DNA of 64,000 nt from Monodelphis domestica (GCF_027887165.1 NC_077228.1:107768043-107832042); one strand, 5' to 3'; shown: positions 34,824-45,999, counted from the stretch's first letter. Notes: generated by a model not told the origin, from the sequence alone. A program made the numbers and translations.

Positions 34824-36940
34824 CATTTCATCCTATACAATTTGTCATTGCTCCCTCTAAGTATATTTCTTCTACCTACTCAGGTGATAATAACAATGTT
34901 AAAAGTTACCAATATCCTCTTTTCTTATAGGGATACAAATCACTTTAAATTTTTAGGTCCCTTAAAAAAAGTTGAGGGGGTTGTTTCCCCCCACTTTCTT
35001 AATTACCTTTAGGTAATTCTCTTGAGTTCTGTGTTTGGGCATCACATTTTCTGTTTATGTCAGGTCTTTTCTTTAGGAATGCTTGGAAGTGTTCTATTTT
35101 ATTAAATAATCATACTTTCCCCTGCAAGTATATAGTCAGTTTTGCTGTGTAGTTGATTCTTGGTTGTAGACCTAGTTCCCTTGATTTCCAGAATATCATA
35201 TTCCATGCTTTTTGGTCCTTCAGTGTAAATGAAGTCAGATCTTGTGTTATCCTAACTGTGGTTCCATGGTATCTGAATGACTTCTTCTTAGCAACTTGCA
35301 ATAATTTTTTCATTGGTCTGCTAGTTGAATTTGGCTATAACTTTCTTGGTTGTTGTCAATTGAAGATTTAGTACAGGAAGTAATCTGTGGATTCTTTCAA
35401 TCCCCACTTTTCCCTCTTGTTCTAGAATATTGAAGCAGATTTCTTGGATAATTTCCTGTAGAATGATGTTCAGGCTTTTTCTTTTGTCATGGTTTTCTGG
35501 TAGTCCAATAATTTTTAAACTGTCTCTTCTGAATCTATTTTCCAGATCTCTAGTTTTATAAGTGAAATGTTTCATAATTTCCTCAATTTTTTTATGTTTT
35601 GATTTTGTTTTGTAGGCTCTTACTGCCTTATGAAGTCACTTGCTTCTAGTTTTGGATTTTAATTTTTAAAGACTGAATTTCATCTCTGGTTTTTGGATCA
35701 TCTGTTTCCTTTTTATCTGTTTTTCTTTGTACTTAAAGGACTATTTTCTTGTTTTAGTTCATTTGCCTATTTCCAGATGACTATTTTGCTTTGTAAGTTC
35801 TTTCCCCAACTTTCTTCAACCTCTCTTAATTATTTTTTTAAATTGTATTTTGAGTTCTTCCAAAGCCTGTGTCCAATTTGATGGAGTTCCTGAGTTTTTT
35901 CTTGGTGCTCCTTGGTCCTCTTCTTTTCCATTTTTTCTTTGTTGATTACCTGGATAGAAGCTATTGGTTCTAATTTCTTTTTTTCTTTTTCTGTTGTTTG
36001 GCATATTTTTTTCCTTCTTTCCACCCTCCCCCCCCCCCAATTGGGAATATTCTTGCTCCTCTGTTTATTTGCTGGATCTGTGGGTTTTGGCTTTTCTGTC
36101 CTGGGGGGATTCTTCAATGCTCTATTGGTTAACTGGGTTAGGCTGATGGGTTCTGTGACCAGATCTTCCCCATTTGCCAGGAAGAGCTAAGGGTAAAGGT
36201 AAAAGTTTGGAGACTCAGGGTAGTTACCTTTGTCCTCCTCTCTTCCTTTCTGCCCTTCCTGCCAGTTCCCCTGTCAGAGCCCTGAACTTCCTGTGGCTGT
36301 ACAAAGGTACTCTGTTGGGGTTGCAGCCCTGGGATCCCAGTCAGCTGGCTTCTTACAGTGGGTTTCAGCACAGTAGGTGAAGGAGGGGTGTTGGAGATGG
36401 AATTTTTCAGCCCTTTGAAGGCTTCTTATCTTCATTATTGATAGACTAGATTAATTCAGTTGAGCTAATCTGCAGAGCTGAATGTGCCCTGAGGCCAAAA
36501 CTTCCAGAGGCAAAGATCCAAGATGAAGGAGCAGTGACTGAAGCCAGAGACCAGGTTGCCCTCCTCTCTGTCCCTCTTTTATAGCTGCCTCCCTTCCAGC
36601 TGTGGTTAGACCCCAGAGTCTCTGTAGGTATGGTAGCAAGGCATTCCCACAGGGCTAGAGCCCTCACCCCAAGATCCCAGCAAGGGATCCAGAGGCTCAG
36701 CACAGTAAGTGGGGAAGAGTCCTGAGACCTTCCTTCTTTCTCTTCCTTAAACCCCAGAGTAAAACCTTCTCTTTCTACCTTTTAAGTTGAGTCAAGTAAG
36801 AGAGTACTCCAGCTTGGTCCTGTTGTTGGATTTGTTTTCTGTTCCCCCAAATATCTTTGTTTTTGATTGGCGTGGAAGGTTTTCACAAAGGACTGGACTT
36901 TTGCTGCTTGTAAGCCACTATCTTAATTCTTCTGTAATCA
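30128..36940 (-). mobile_element. Long L1 copy, near full length, inactive
   Basis: 3' T-run at 30128. ORF2 remnants run from about 30500 to 34300 (zinc-knuckle lost to substitutions, RT near 32200, endonuclease near 33700-34200). A spacer with a (TA)n run lies at 34800-34822. ORF1 remnants are at 35100-36090 (LTIYLQGKV near 35115, IERIHRLLPVLNLQLTTTKK near 35380), and the 5'UTR runs to about 36940, where the L1 start appears as a degraded 'aagatagtggcttacaag' in the L1 sense. Many stops. No clear target duplication was found. Confidence 0.85.
35110..36090 (-). pseudogene. L1 ORF1 remnant
   Basis: Fragments of the C-terminal domain (35110-35313), the RRM (35321-35575, with IIGLPENHDKRKS) and a decayed coiled coil and N-terminus (35816-36090), in several frames. 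Confidence 0.75.
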
Positions 36941-36944
36941 GAAT

Positions 36945-37324
36945 TTCTCCCAGTATCTTTCCTCCTTTCCCTCTCAGGGGGACATCCTATATAACAAATA
37001 ATATTTAGTGACTTTCAAATAAACTTCAAACTCCTTTATTGGGCATTCAAACTGTGCCCACCAAGTCTTCCAAACATGTCCCTTGAACTACCATTCTTCC
37101 ACCTCCACCCCTTTGTTCAAGTTTCTTTATTCCTGAAAAGCCCCTTCATTTCTTCCCCCCACCTCTGGTAGAGCTCTAACTAGAAAGTCTGGAACTTCAC
37201 AGAGCAGTCGGTTTTGAATTTGAATTATATTATGTCATGTTGTTCATTGTAGTTATCTGTGTTTTAATCTGATTCCCCTATTGGGTTGTAATCTTCATGA
37301 GTATAGAAACATATATTATGATTT
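36945..37324. other. No gene seen
   Basis: Non-L1 flank without recognised features. Confidence 0.4.
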
Positions 37325-37520
37325 TCTTTTTTTAAAACCCCTTACCTTCTGTCTTAGAATAAATATTAAATATCAGTTTCAAGATAAAGTGGTAAGGACT
37401 AGGCAATTGGGGTTAAGTGATTTGCTCAGTGCCACATAGCTAGGAAGACTCTGAGGTAAAATTTGAACCCAGATCTTCCTCGCTCTATGCCTAGCTCCCT
37501 ATCCACTGTACAACCTGTAT
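37325..37520 (-). repeat. tRNA-derived SINE, full length, antisense
   Basis: Begins 'aaaaccccttaccttctgtc' and ends near 'tagctccctatccactgta', which in the sense direction is the A-box end. The central B-box equivalent is 'aatttgaaccc'. Confidence 0.75.
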
Positions 37521-37635
37521 ACCTCAGGAACATGTTTTCTAAACTTTTTATTATTACCTCCCCCCACCCACCCAAGTGCCTAACACATCTCTGATCAAAC
37601 AGGTACATAATATTTACTGAATGATTATTAAGTAA

Positions 37636-37730
37636 TTTTTATTTGAATTGGAAACCTTTATCTTCTTACTTAGAACATACTAACTATCTGTTACAAGGCC
37701 TAAGAATGGTAAAGGCTAGGCAGACCTAAT
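37636..37730 (-). repeat. SINE fragment, antisense
   Basis: Diverged right-half SINE sequence ending 'gtaaaggctaggca'. Confidence 0.5.
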
Positions 37731-37756
37731 GAGGACAGTAGTCTCAGCTCTCTCTG

Positions 37757-37757
37757 T

Positions 37758-37811
<54 letters not shown>

Positions 37812-37918
37812 GAAAGAGAGAGAGAGAGACAGAGAGAGACAGAGAGAGAGAGACACAGAGAGAGTGACAGAGAGAGAGAGACAGAGAGAGAGAGAGACAG
37901 AGAGACAGAGAGAAACAA
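37757..37918. repeat. Compound microsatellite (TG)n-(GA/GACA)n
   Basis: About 26 TG units (37757-37808) followed by about 100 bp of interrupted GAGA and GACAGA repeats (37814-37915). The apparent Ser/Leu and Arg/Glu reading frames across it are artefacts of the repeat. Confidence 0.95.
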
Positions 37919-37934
37919 ATTGGGGGCAGGCATA

Positions 37935-39297
37935 GAGAAGAGATTGTCATCAGGATAGATTTGCTCTTATATCTCCTAGAGATGACTGCTCCCTATGTTA
38001 TTGGGCTAATATCTATTAATCTGTGTACTTGTCTAAAGCACCTACGCTTCAAAGTAAGAAGAATAGGCAGCCACTTTTCCTCTACCTAATCCAAATAGCT
38101 CTCATGCTCCATGCAAGGTATCACCCCTACATGTTGGCAACTGTCCTATGTTTCAGGTGTCATGAATGCATGTGGGTATGCTGTACATCTTGTGATATTC
38201 ATGTGTATTTCACATCAGTATAGGCTTGTCTCTGGTTCTATGTGCATGTACAGGTGTACATCCACACATCAATAGGTGTGTATATTCATACATCTATAAG
38301 TGTCTGGGATTGATCAACTCAGTTGGTGAGAGCTCTGTTTTAAAGAACCTCAAGGTTTTAATATTTATTGGGAAAATATGGGAAATTAGAAAAGCAGGGG
38401 ATATGAAGAACAGGGGATAAGGAAGGTTTGTAGCAGGGTATGGAGGAGTTGAGGGGAGAGAGGGAATATTGCTCAGTGAGGCAAAGGAGAGAGATGGCCC
38501 CTGCCGAGAGGAAGCAGCTGGGGTCCGATAAGGACTGTTTGTTGTTGAATGACTGAACTGATGTTCAGCTCCCTCTTTGCTCAAGAAAAATAGTCCACTT
38601 ATCTGACTGCACATTCAAATAAGTAAAGTTTAATAACTAGTTTGGATTTTAGAGTTATCAGAGAAAAATGGAAGGAGGACCCTAAATAAGGTTGGAGTCT
38701 TTCTCAGCTTTATGAGCTGAGGCCAGGCCTCACAGGCCAGTGGAGAGTTTCTCCCACTCCTGTCCTCTGGGCTAGTCTTGTCAATTTCAAAATCTTAGCA
38801 GTAGATAGAAAGCAACAAGAACATCTGACCTTCAGAGCTGGTTGGGCCTGAATCTTTGGGCTGAATCAAAAAGAGGCATTCCACTCCAGACTGGGCTGAA
38901 CAAGATCCTCCCTCCTCCAACACCAGAAAGGAAGTAAAGCCCAGCAAGAAGGAAGTGCTAGTCATAAGACCCACTGCCACTCCCAGCTGCCCCTTCCCCC
39001 ACCAACTGTCAGTCTTGACAATTTCTTCTCTCTTGATATTCCCACTGTTGCTTGTTCCAAAACAGTGGCAGAAAGTTCAGAACTTATTTCTAGTTTCCTT
39101 TCCACAAGGTCATGGATAATCCCTGGGTGAGCCACTGAGCTTTTTACTGCTGGGCAGCCTAATCACTGGTTTTACCCTTTGCTTAGACCAGCTGTTTTGC
39201 AAATGTTTGGCCTTGATTGCAAGGGGAGTTAAGTTAGAGCAATGCAACAAACTGTGTTTTCCAAAGCCCAAGTCTAGATAAGGATGATGAGCTCTGT
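37935..39297. other. Downstream flank of REN, no gene seen
   Basis: Mostly unique-looking sequence. I found no exon that I could assign to ETNK2, the gene beyond REN in placental mammals. Confidence 0.4.
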
Positions 39298-39312
39298 CGC
39301 CACTAGGGGGCC
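39298..39312 (+). promoter_or_regulatory. CTCF-like motif
   Basis: CGCCACTAGGGGGCC matches the core CTCF pattern CCA-S-YAG-R-KGGC. It lies about 1 kb downstream of the REN poly(A) signal. Single motifs occur by chance, so occupancy is unproven. Confidence 0.5.
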
Positions 39313-39469
39313 CATTTGTTGGCCTTGACAGCTCATAAAACCAAGAAACTACATCCTCATTGCTGGAAAAATCAACTCAAATGGCACATTGTTCATAGGG
39401 GGAGGTGACAGTGCTGCAATTAAGCTATTGTGGGTGAGGAATGTGGAAACATGGATTACATGACAGCAC

Positions 39470-39583
39470 TGGTATGACCTCTATGAGGCTCTTTACTGAC
39501 TTGGGGAGGGAGAGAATCTGAATCACAAAATGTTAGATAACAATCTTCAACAAATGTTTCTACATTTAATTGAAAAAAATATC
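39470..39583 (+). repeat. Inverted repeat, left arm
   Basis: 114 bp matching the reverse complement of 39880-39992 with two mismatches and one indel. Its content resembles an old L1 3' end (compare 52235-52400). Confidence 0.9.
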
Positions 39584-39604
39584 AAGTTAAAAATAGAATC
39601 TATT

Positions 39605-39768
39605 GTAGGAAAGTTTGGTGGCCAGGACTGGAGATGGGAAACCCTGAGTTCAAATTTGGTCTCAGACACATCCTAGATGTGTTGTTACCTTGGACAAATC
39701 ACTTATCCCCAAATGTCCAGTCTTTGCCACTCTTCTGTCTTAGGATTGATTTTCAGACAGAAGGTAAG
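39605..39768 (+). repeat. tRNA-derived SINE inside the inverted-repeat loop
   Basis: 'accctgagttcaaatttggt' is the B-box region; 'ttttcagacagaaggtaagg' is the 3' end, which grades into the GGA tract. Confidence 0.7.
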
Positions 39769-39879
39769 GGAGAGAGGAGGAGGAGGAGGAAGAAGAGGAG
39801 GAGGAGGAAGAGAGGAAGAAGGAGGGGGAGGAGGAGAGGAAGAAGGAGGGGGAGGAGGAGGGAGAGGGGAAGGGGGAGA
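39769..39879. repeat. (GGA)n-rich purine tract
   Basis: About 110 bp of pure purine built of GGA, GAA and GGGA units, probably expanded from the SINE tail. It is capable of triplex or G-quadruplex structure in principle. Confidence 0.9.
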
Positions 39880-39992
39880 GATATTTTTTCAATTAAATGT
39901 AGAAACATTTGTTGAAGATTGTTATCTAACATTTTGTGATTGAGATTCTCTCCCTCCCCAAGTCAGTAAAGAGCCTCATAGAGGCCATACCA
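39880..39992 (-). repeat. Inverted repeat, right arm
   Basis: Reverse complement of 39470-39583. A second purine tract starts right after it. Confidence 0.9.
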
Positions 39993-39994
39993 GA

Positions 39995-40085
39995 GGCCAT
40001 AGAGGAGAAGGAGGGGAGGAGGAGGAGGAGGAAGAGGGGGAAGAAAAGGAGGGGAGGGAGAGAAGAAGGAGGGCGAAGGGGAGGC
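39995..40085. repeat. Second GGA/GAA purine tract
   Basis: About 90 bp almost entirely purine ('aggaggaggaggaagagggg' and similar). Confidence 0.85.
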
Positions 40086-40276
40086 TCTTGCAATTATATA
40101 ACAAAGGGTGATTCATGTGTCCATTTGGATGTCAGAGTTTAGGAGCCTGTATTTTTCTAAGAGTATATAGCAGGGTCACTATCCTTTACATTCTGAAGAG
40201 ACATTGTGCTTCACCCCCAGTTCCTGCTATACCCCATTCTCATCTAAAAGACAAATCCAGATTTGAGCAATGAAAC

Positions 40277-40282
40277 TTTATT
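40277..40282 (-). promoter_or_regulatory. REN: REN poly(A) signal
   Basis: AATAAA on the minus strand, 137 bp after the REN stop, giving a compact 3'UTR of about 155-165 nt. Confidence 0.8.
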
Positions 40283-40418
40283 CTATTCTCCATTAAAGCA
40301 GAACATTAACAGTGGCCTGCAGGATTTGAGAGCTTGATGGAGGGACTTGCCCCTGTCCCAAGGAGTGAAGCACAACATGGAAAAAGTAGGATCCAACAGG
40401 GATGTGAGCAGAGACAGG

Positions 40419-40568
40419 TCAGGCTGCCAAGGCTAAACCAATACGATTGTTGTGCCGGTCAAATTCAATGTAGAACTTTTGGATGAATGTTGTTCCCAGG
40501 CGCCACAGAGGTCCTATATTCTTTCCATGAAGGGCCACCAGGCACATCTCATTGCTGCTGTCCTCATT
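40419..40568 (-). CDS. REN: Renin-like aspartic protease, last coding exon
   Basis: 49 codons plus TGA. The acceptor reads 'ctctccttgtag' before the first codon. The protein starts [19 protein letters not shown] and ends [18 protein letters not shown]. Human renin ends FYTEFDRRNNRIGFALAR, and [10 protein letters not shown] aligns with PTWALGATFI; this choice of RRNNRIGF-type ending over cathepsin D or pepsin is why I call it renin. Renin is a secreted protease that releases angiotensin I from angiotensinogen. The conserved Cys (MCLV) is the partner of the Cys in the previous exon (VECD). No stop or frame problem. The intron before it is 8.86 kb, enlarged by L1s, SINEs and a solo LTR. Confidence 0.93.
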   Translation of the reverse strand, partial: NEDSSNEMCLVALHGKNIGPLWRLGTTFIQKFYIEFDRHNNRIGLALAA

Positions 40569-40689
40569 CTACAAGGAGAGATTAGTTTGGACTGATGCCC
40601 TTTAACAAACCTGCATGATCCTTCCCCCCCTTCCTCTGATCCCAGCTTTTAGCAAATACTCAATTTAGTTCCTGGTTATGATAAAAATC

Positions 40690-41480
40690 ACAGAATCTTG
40701 GCACTGGAAGGAAGAGGATGACAAGATCACAGAGGATCAGTTAAAGGAAGTTTAGAAGGCATCTAGTCCAACCTGAAGAACTCCTAATGTGATATGCTTG
40801 ACAAATGTCATCCTGCCTTATGCCAAAAGCAATCTAGAAGAGAGGAACCCATTACATCCTGAGTCAGCCCATTCCACCATGGGTTAGCTATTAGCATCAA
40901 GAAATTGTTCTTTATATCAATCCTGCTACTTATTAGCTTTATTCAACTTTAACCTTCTGCCCATCTTTCCTAGCTTTTCACTCTGGAGTCAAGCAGAAAT
41001 ATACCAATTCTTCTTCCTCCAGTTAGCACTTCAAGTACATAAAGGTAATTATCACTTCCTCCACCACAACTCTACCACCAGCTCTCCCCCAAACTCTTCT
41101 CTAGGCCAGACATACCAAGTATCATAAACTAACTTTTTGTACCACCCTGTTTGTCCTCCTGGAGAAAATCTCTAGCTTATCAATGTTCTTCTACAAATGT
41201 GGCACCCAGGACTAAATATAGTGTTCCTGATATTCTGATCAGGACAGAATACAGCAGAGCTAGTATGTATCTTCACACTATAGAGTAAAATGGTATCACC
41301 TTTTTTTTTCCCCTGGCTCTATCAACCTTTTGGCTGATTCTGAGTGTACAGGACACTGAATCTCTCTGATTTTTCTTTTTGTCAAACTACCTTCTATCCA
41401 CCTCTCCCCATTTACTTGGGAAGTTAATATTTGCAACCTGTGTAAAAGACTTTGCACTTATCTCTATTATTGCCTGACCC
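40690..41480 (+). repeat. CR1/L3-type LINE relic
   Basis: 'gaggaacccattacatcctg' followed by 'agtcagcccattccac' and later 'gtggcacccaggactaaata' are typical of L3/CR1 3' regions. No open frame remains. Confidence 0.55.
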
Positions 41481-41567
41481 TTGAGGTTATCCAGTTAAGA
41501 GGTGCCAAACTCACTGCTGTCGACCACATATAAAACTCCCCAATGCCAACTGAACTAGATTAAAATA

Positions 41568-41770
41568 TAATAGGAGGAAGCTAGATGGCTCAGTGGATAA
41601 ATAGCCAGGCCTGGAGATGAGAAGCCCTGGGTTCAAATCTGTTCTCAGTCATTTCCTAGTTGTGTGACCCTGGGCTAATCATTTAACCACCATTGCCTAG
41701 TTCTTACCAGTCTTCTGTCTTGGGACCAATACATAGTTTTGATTCTAATATGGAAAATAAAATTTTTGGA
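41568..41770 (+). repeat. tRNA-derived SINE, full length
   Basis: A-box TGGCTCAGTGG at about 41588 and B-box-like GGTTCAAATCT at about 41630, then the standard right half and an A-rich end. Pol III promoter elements look recognisable. Confidence 0.8.
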
Positions 41771-41799
41771 TGGAAGGAAAATTTTTTAAAAAATGAAAT

Positions 41800-41970
41800 G
41801 GCAACTATTTATCTCAATGGACAGAGAGTCAGAGATGGGTGATCCTGAGTTCAAACCTGGCCTCAGATCCTTCCTAGACATGTGACCCTAGGCAAATCAC
41901 TTAACCCGAATTTCCTAGCCCTTGCTGTTAGAACCTGATTTTAAGACAGAAGGTAAAGATTAAAAAAAAT
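41800..41970 (+). repeat. tRNA-derived SINE
   Basis: 'tgagttcaaacctggcctca' and 'acagaaggtaaagatt' followed by an A-rich tail. Confidence 0.75.
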
Positions 41971-42411
41971 GTTAATAGAAAATGTTTAACAAAATAAATA
42001 ACTATACAATACAATATAGACAATGCTAATTCATCATTTTTTAAATCAATATGAGACCCACAATAATCCTTACTGTTTAGATTGGATACCACTGATTTAG
42101 TCCAACTCCTTGTCCATTTCCAGACTCTATAAAACTCTTTTTGTTGGTTCCTTCTTTCTGATAACTGTTTAGCTTCTTTCAGATGTACTGACATTTTCCT
42201 TTCCTCACTCTTAATCATTCATCAAACATTAAATGCCTACTATTATATTTTCCCAGACACCCTTGCCTTTATAGTATCTGCCTCCCTCTTCATCACATCA
42301 TCTTTTCAGACCCTGTAGTGCTCTCCCACATTGGCTTCTCCCTTCCCCATAAATCCCACTATCTTGACATTTCCTTTCAACCTGATAAATTCAGACACTG
42401 CTATTCATTTA
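41971..42411. other. REN intron, no feature recognised
   Basis: AT-rich, no conserved exon signal. Confidence 0.4.
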
Positions 42412-42530
42412 ACTTTTTGGTTAACTCTAATCCTCTCTCTTAGAATAGGTAAGGCAGAAGAGCAGTAAGAGTAGGCAAATAAGGCTAAGAGTTGCATAGT
42501 TAGGAAGTATCAGAGGAAACACCTCCACAC
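42412..42530 (-). repeat. SINE fragment, antisense
   Basis: 'ggcagaagagcagtaagagt' is the reversed right half of the SINE. Confidence 0.55.
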
Positions 42531-42949
42531 TCTTAATGAGGGACATCTTTGGACAGATCTGCTTTCCTGAACAGGTCTCCTTCCCTCTACCTTCTCCTTC
42601 ATCCCAGCTTCACAATTCTTTGGTACTTGGGTTATCCTAGGAGCTGGAAGCAGCTTAGTCTAGTTTTAATTGAGCCATTGACATTTCAGAAGAAGTTCTT
42701 GAAGCTGTCCCTGGGTGAAGCTCTCAATAATAATAATAATCAATAAAAATATAATAGATGCCTAATATTATGAAATATAAGTACTAATATATTTCCTAAG
42801 TGCTTCAAGGCTCAGATATACTGTGAGGTAGCTAGTGAAAGCTTTGTCAGAGCTGTGCTTTAGGAATATAATTTCAGTAATGGTGAATAACATATTGGAG
42901 AAGGATGAGACTAGAAACAAAGACATCAATTAAGAGGCTTTTGCAGAAC
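42531..42949. other. REN intron, no feature recognised
   Basis: Includes a short AAT-repeat near 42727-42742. Open frames here are short and unsupported. Confidence 0.4.
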
Positions 42950-43357
42950 AGATATTTTAAAATGGAGGGGGAAAATAAATTGGAAACAAAAACCCTACAG
43001 CAATGAATGATACATGAAACTTAAAGCTGAAGACTAATAAACCCTTAGCTAATGTGATTAAAAAGAGAGTAGAGAATCAAATCAATTAGGTAGCAAATGA
43101 AGAAGGTGAAATCACAGCAAAATCAATGTAAATAAAAAGAAACATCAGAACACAATGTACACAGTTCTATGTTAACAAAACTGAGAACACAAAAGAAATA
43201 CCTTCAAAAATATAAAATACCCACACCTTCAGAAGACCTTACAGAGGATTACATAACCCCATCTCAGAAAAGGAAATAGATTTGTCTATAAAGGAACTAC
43301 AAAAGGGAAAAAAAAACCTCCTGGTCCTGATGAATTCACAGGAGAATTCTATAAAAC

Positions 43358-43556
43358 TTTTTTTTAACACTTACCTTCTATCTAAGAATTGATACTAAGT
43401 ATCAGTTTCAAGGCAAAAGAACAGTAAGGGCTAGGCAATTGGGGATAAGTGACTTGACCAGGTTCACATAGTACCAAGTGTCTAAGGTCAAATTTGAACC
43501 CAGATCTTCCCAACTCCAGATATGGTATTCTATCTACTGAGCCACCTAGCTGCTTT
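43358..43556 (-). repeat. SINE insertion in old L1
   Basis: Antisense SINE flanked by an imperfect repeat 'gaattctataaaac' (43344-43357) and 'gaaatctataaatc' (43557-43570). Confidence 0.75.
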
Positions 43557-43847
43557 GAAATCTATAAATCTTTTTAAAATATTTAATACCCATTCTTTAC
43601 AAATTATCTCCAATAATTGAGAAAGAGAGCACCCTAAAAATCCTTTTGGGAGATAGAGTCTTAATACCTAAACCAGGGAAAGATAAAACACAAAAAGAAA
43701 ATCATAGGGCAATATCATTAAAAAACACTGACTCAAAAATAGTAAATAAAATCCATTTCAGTGATTTATCCAAGAAATACTTCGTTATGAGCAAGTGGGT
43801 TTATACCAGGGATAGAAGGATAGTTTGATATTAAAGAAAAAATCACA

Positions 43848-44112
43848 TAATTAGTAATAATGATAATGATTGCCAACATTTATATACTGTTTACTCTATG
43901 TCAGGTACTATGCTAAGCACTTGACATCTCACAACAACCCTGGGAGGGAGGAGCTATTATTATCCCTATTTTATGGATGAGGAAACTTGGGCAAATAGAA
44001 ATAAAATGAGTTGCCCAAGACCCCATAGCTATAAAGTATCAGAGGTAGGATTTGAACTCAGAACTTCAAGACTACTAGCCATCACTGTATCCACTGTGCC
44101 ACCTAGCAACCT
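43848..44112 (+). repeat. MON1/MIR-type SINE, about 260 bp
   Basis: 'caggtactatgctaagcact', 'attatccctattttatggat' and the end 'ccactgtgccacctagcaac' span essentially a whole MON1-like element. Confidence 0.75.
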
Positions 44113-44463
44113 AGGTTATTAAAATCCAAGTATCCAAAACTCCCATGATCACCTCAAGAGAAGCAGAAAAAATCCTTTGACAAAATATAACACATTTTTA
44201 TGCTTAAAATGGTGCAAAGTATGGGCATGGATGGAGACCTTTTTTCATGCAAAAAAGCATTTATCTAAAACCAAAAGTCATCATTTGATGCAATGGGGAT
44301 ACACTAGAATTGGTTTTAATAAATACAAAAGAGAAGCAAGGATTCTCCCTCTCCCACTATTATTTGATATAGTTCCAGAAATGATAGCAATAACAATAAG
44401 GGAAAAGAAATTAAAGAGGAGATAACACTATCTCTATTGATATATTGGCCTTCTTGAAAAATC

Positions 44464-44606
44464 CTAGGGAGAGGCAGGCCTGGAAAGAGGACACTGTGGA
44501 TTCAAATCTAGCCTCAGATACTTCCTACCTGTGAGACCATGGGCAAGTCACTTAACTCCAGTTATATAGCCCTTATTACTCTCTTGGCTTGGAAGTGATA
44601 TTTGGT
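44464..44606 (+). repeat. SINE, plus orientation
   Basis: 'gtggattcaaatctagcctc' and 'catgggcaagtcacttaact'. It is the first member of an inverted SINE pair. Confidence 0.7.
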
Positions 44607-44610
44607 ATCA

Positions 44611-44818
44611 TTTTTTAAACCCTTACCTTCTGTCTTAGAATTAATACTATATATTGGTTACAAGGCAGAAGAGTGATAAGTTCTTTGCAATGGAGGTTAA
44701 GTGACTTGCCTAGAGTCACACAGAGTGGAAGTATCTGAAGTCAGATTTTAATTTAGGACCTCCCAGTCCTAGGTCTTGCTCTCAATCCACTGAGTCACCC
44801 AGCTGTCCCCTTTGGAAT
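44611..44818 (-). repeat. SINE, minus orientation
   Basis: 'ttaaacccttaccttctgtc' to 'ccactgagtcacccagctgt'. It lies a few bases from the opposite copy, giving a possible hairpin. Confidence 0.75.
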
Positions 44819-45552
44819 TAATTCTAAGACAGCAGAAAAGTTGAAAAAAGAAGAAAATCCTAAGGAATCAGCAAAGATAGGAATGAAGACAATTAATAGA
44901 TTCAGCAATGTTATAGATCTCAAAATAAGTTCTCAAAAAAACCCCAAAACATTTAGTAATAATAAGAGAAATTCCAAATACCTACAAAATGCAAAAAAAA
45001 TCTGATAGTCAGCCTCCAAAAGTACCAAAAGGATTTGCATGAATTCAATTACAAATGCTTCTTAAAGAAATAAAGAACTTAAACATCTGGAGGAATATTC
45101 AGTGCTCATGGCTAGACCACACCAATATAATAAAAAGTATAAGACTACCAAAATTAATTTGTACTTTTAATGCTATGAAAATCAAATTACCAAGATCATC
45201 CTTTTCAGAACTTAATAAAATAATAATATAATCTACTTTAAAAACCCACAACCTGACTTGGAAAAAATTCTTTTTAATAAAAAGCAAACTTGCATAAATG
45301 AGGTTTTTTAGACCAACACCTAGCACCACATTCTGTAATACATTCTAAATGGATATGTGAACTTAATATTAGAGATGCACCAAACAAAAATAGTATAAAC
45401 AATTAGAAGAGAAATATCATATATTTCTCATGGCTATGAGTAGGAGATTTGGTCTCAATCAAAAAAAGAGATACAGAAAATTACAAAAGATAAAATAGAT
45501 AATTGATTTCTTGAAACTGAAAATGCTTCTGTACAGACATTAATGTCTACAC

Positions 45553-45686
45553 GATAATCAAATCTGGCCTCAGACATTTCCTAGCCATCCTGGGCAAGTG
45601 GCTTAACCATAATTGCCTAGCCCTTAATATTTTTCTCCCTTGGAACCAATACTTAGTATTGATTTTAAGACAGAAAGTAAGAGTTT

Positions 45687-45689
<3 letters not shown>
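45553..45689 (+). repeat. SINE, plus orientation
   Basis: Truncated left end ('aatctggcctcagacatttc') and a right end running into a GT array. Confidence 0.7.

Positions 45690-45741
<52 letters not shown>
45690..45741. repeat. (GT)n microsatellite
   Basis: About 25 GT units, apparently grown from the SINE tail. Confidence 0.95.
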
Positions 45742-45999
45742 TTTAGAGAATTAATTGAATGGGAAAAATTCCTTTGATAAGAATTATATAAACATTTAAT
45801 ACATACATACAAAACTAATAACCATCCCCAAAAGATAAATGGTCAGAGGATATGAATAGTTTTCTAAAGAATTGCTAAGTATTTACAAATATATGAAAAA
45901 ATACTCCAGATCACTAATAATAAGAGAAATACACATAAAAAAATTATAAGGTTTCACCTCACATCTTGCAATTTAGCAAAAATGACAAAAAAAAGGCAA

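Larger units (their letters stand above)
42950..45985 (+). mobile_element. Old L1, plus strand, fragmented by SINEs
   Basis: Degenerate ORF2 pieces: LSIKELQKGKKN near 43280, an RT block at 43660-43830 (LIPKPGKDKTQKENHRAISL) and a further RT fragment at 44330-44420. It is more diverged than the other L1s and is split by at least five later insertions. Confidence 0.75.

Noticed and set aside
36787..37008. 73-codon plus-strand open frame
   Set aside because: Antisense to the degraded 5' end of a long L1 and its flank; no supporting features.
37700..37950. Serine/leucine-rich and arginine/glutamate-rich open frames on both strands
   Set aside because: They are translations of the (TG)n-(GACAGA)n microsatellite, not genes.
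39634..40142. Arg/Gly/Glu-rich open frames that resemble low-complexity RNA-binding proteins
   Set aside because: They are produced entirely by the GGA/GAA tracts and a SINE tail.
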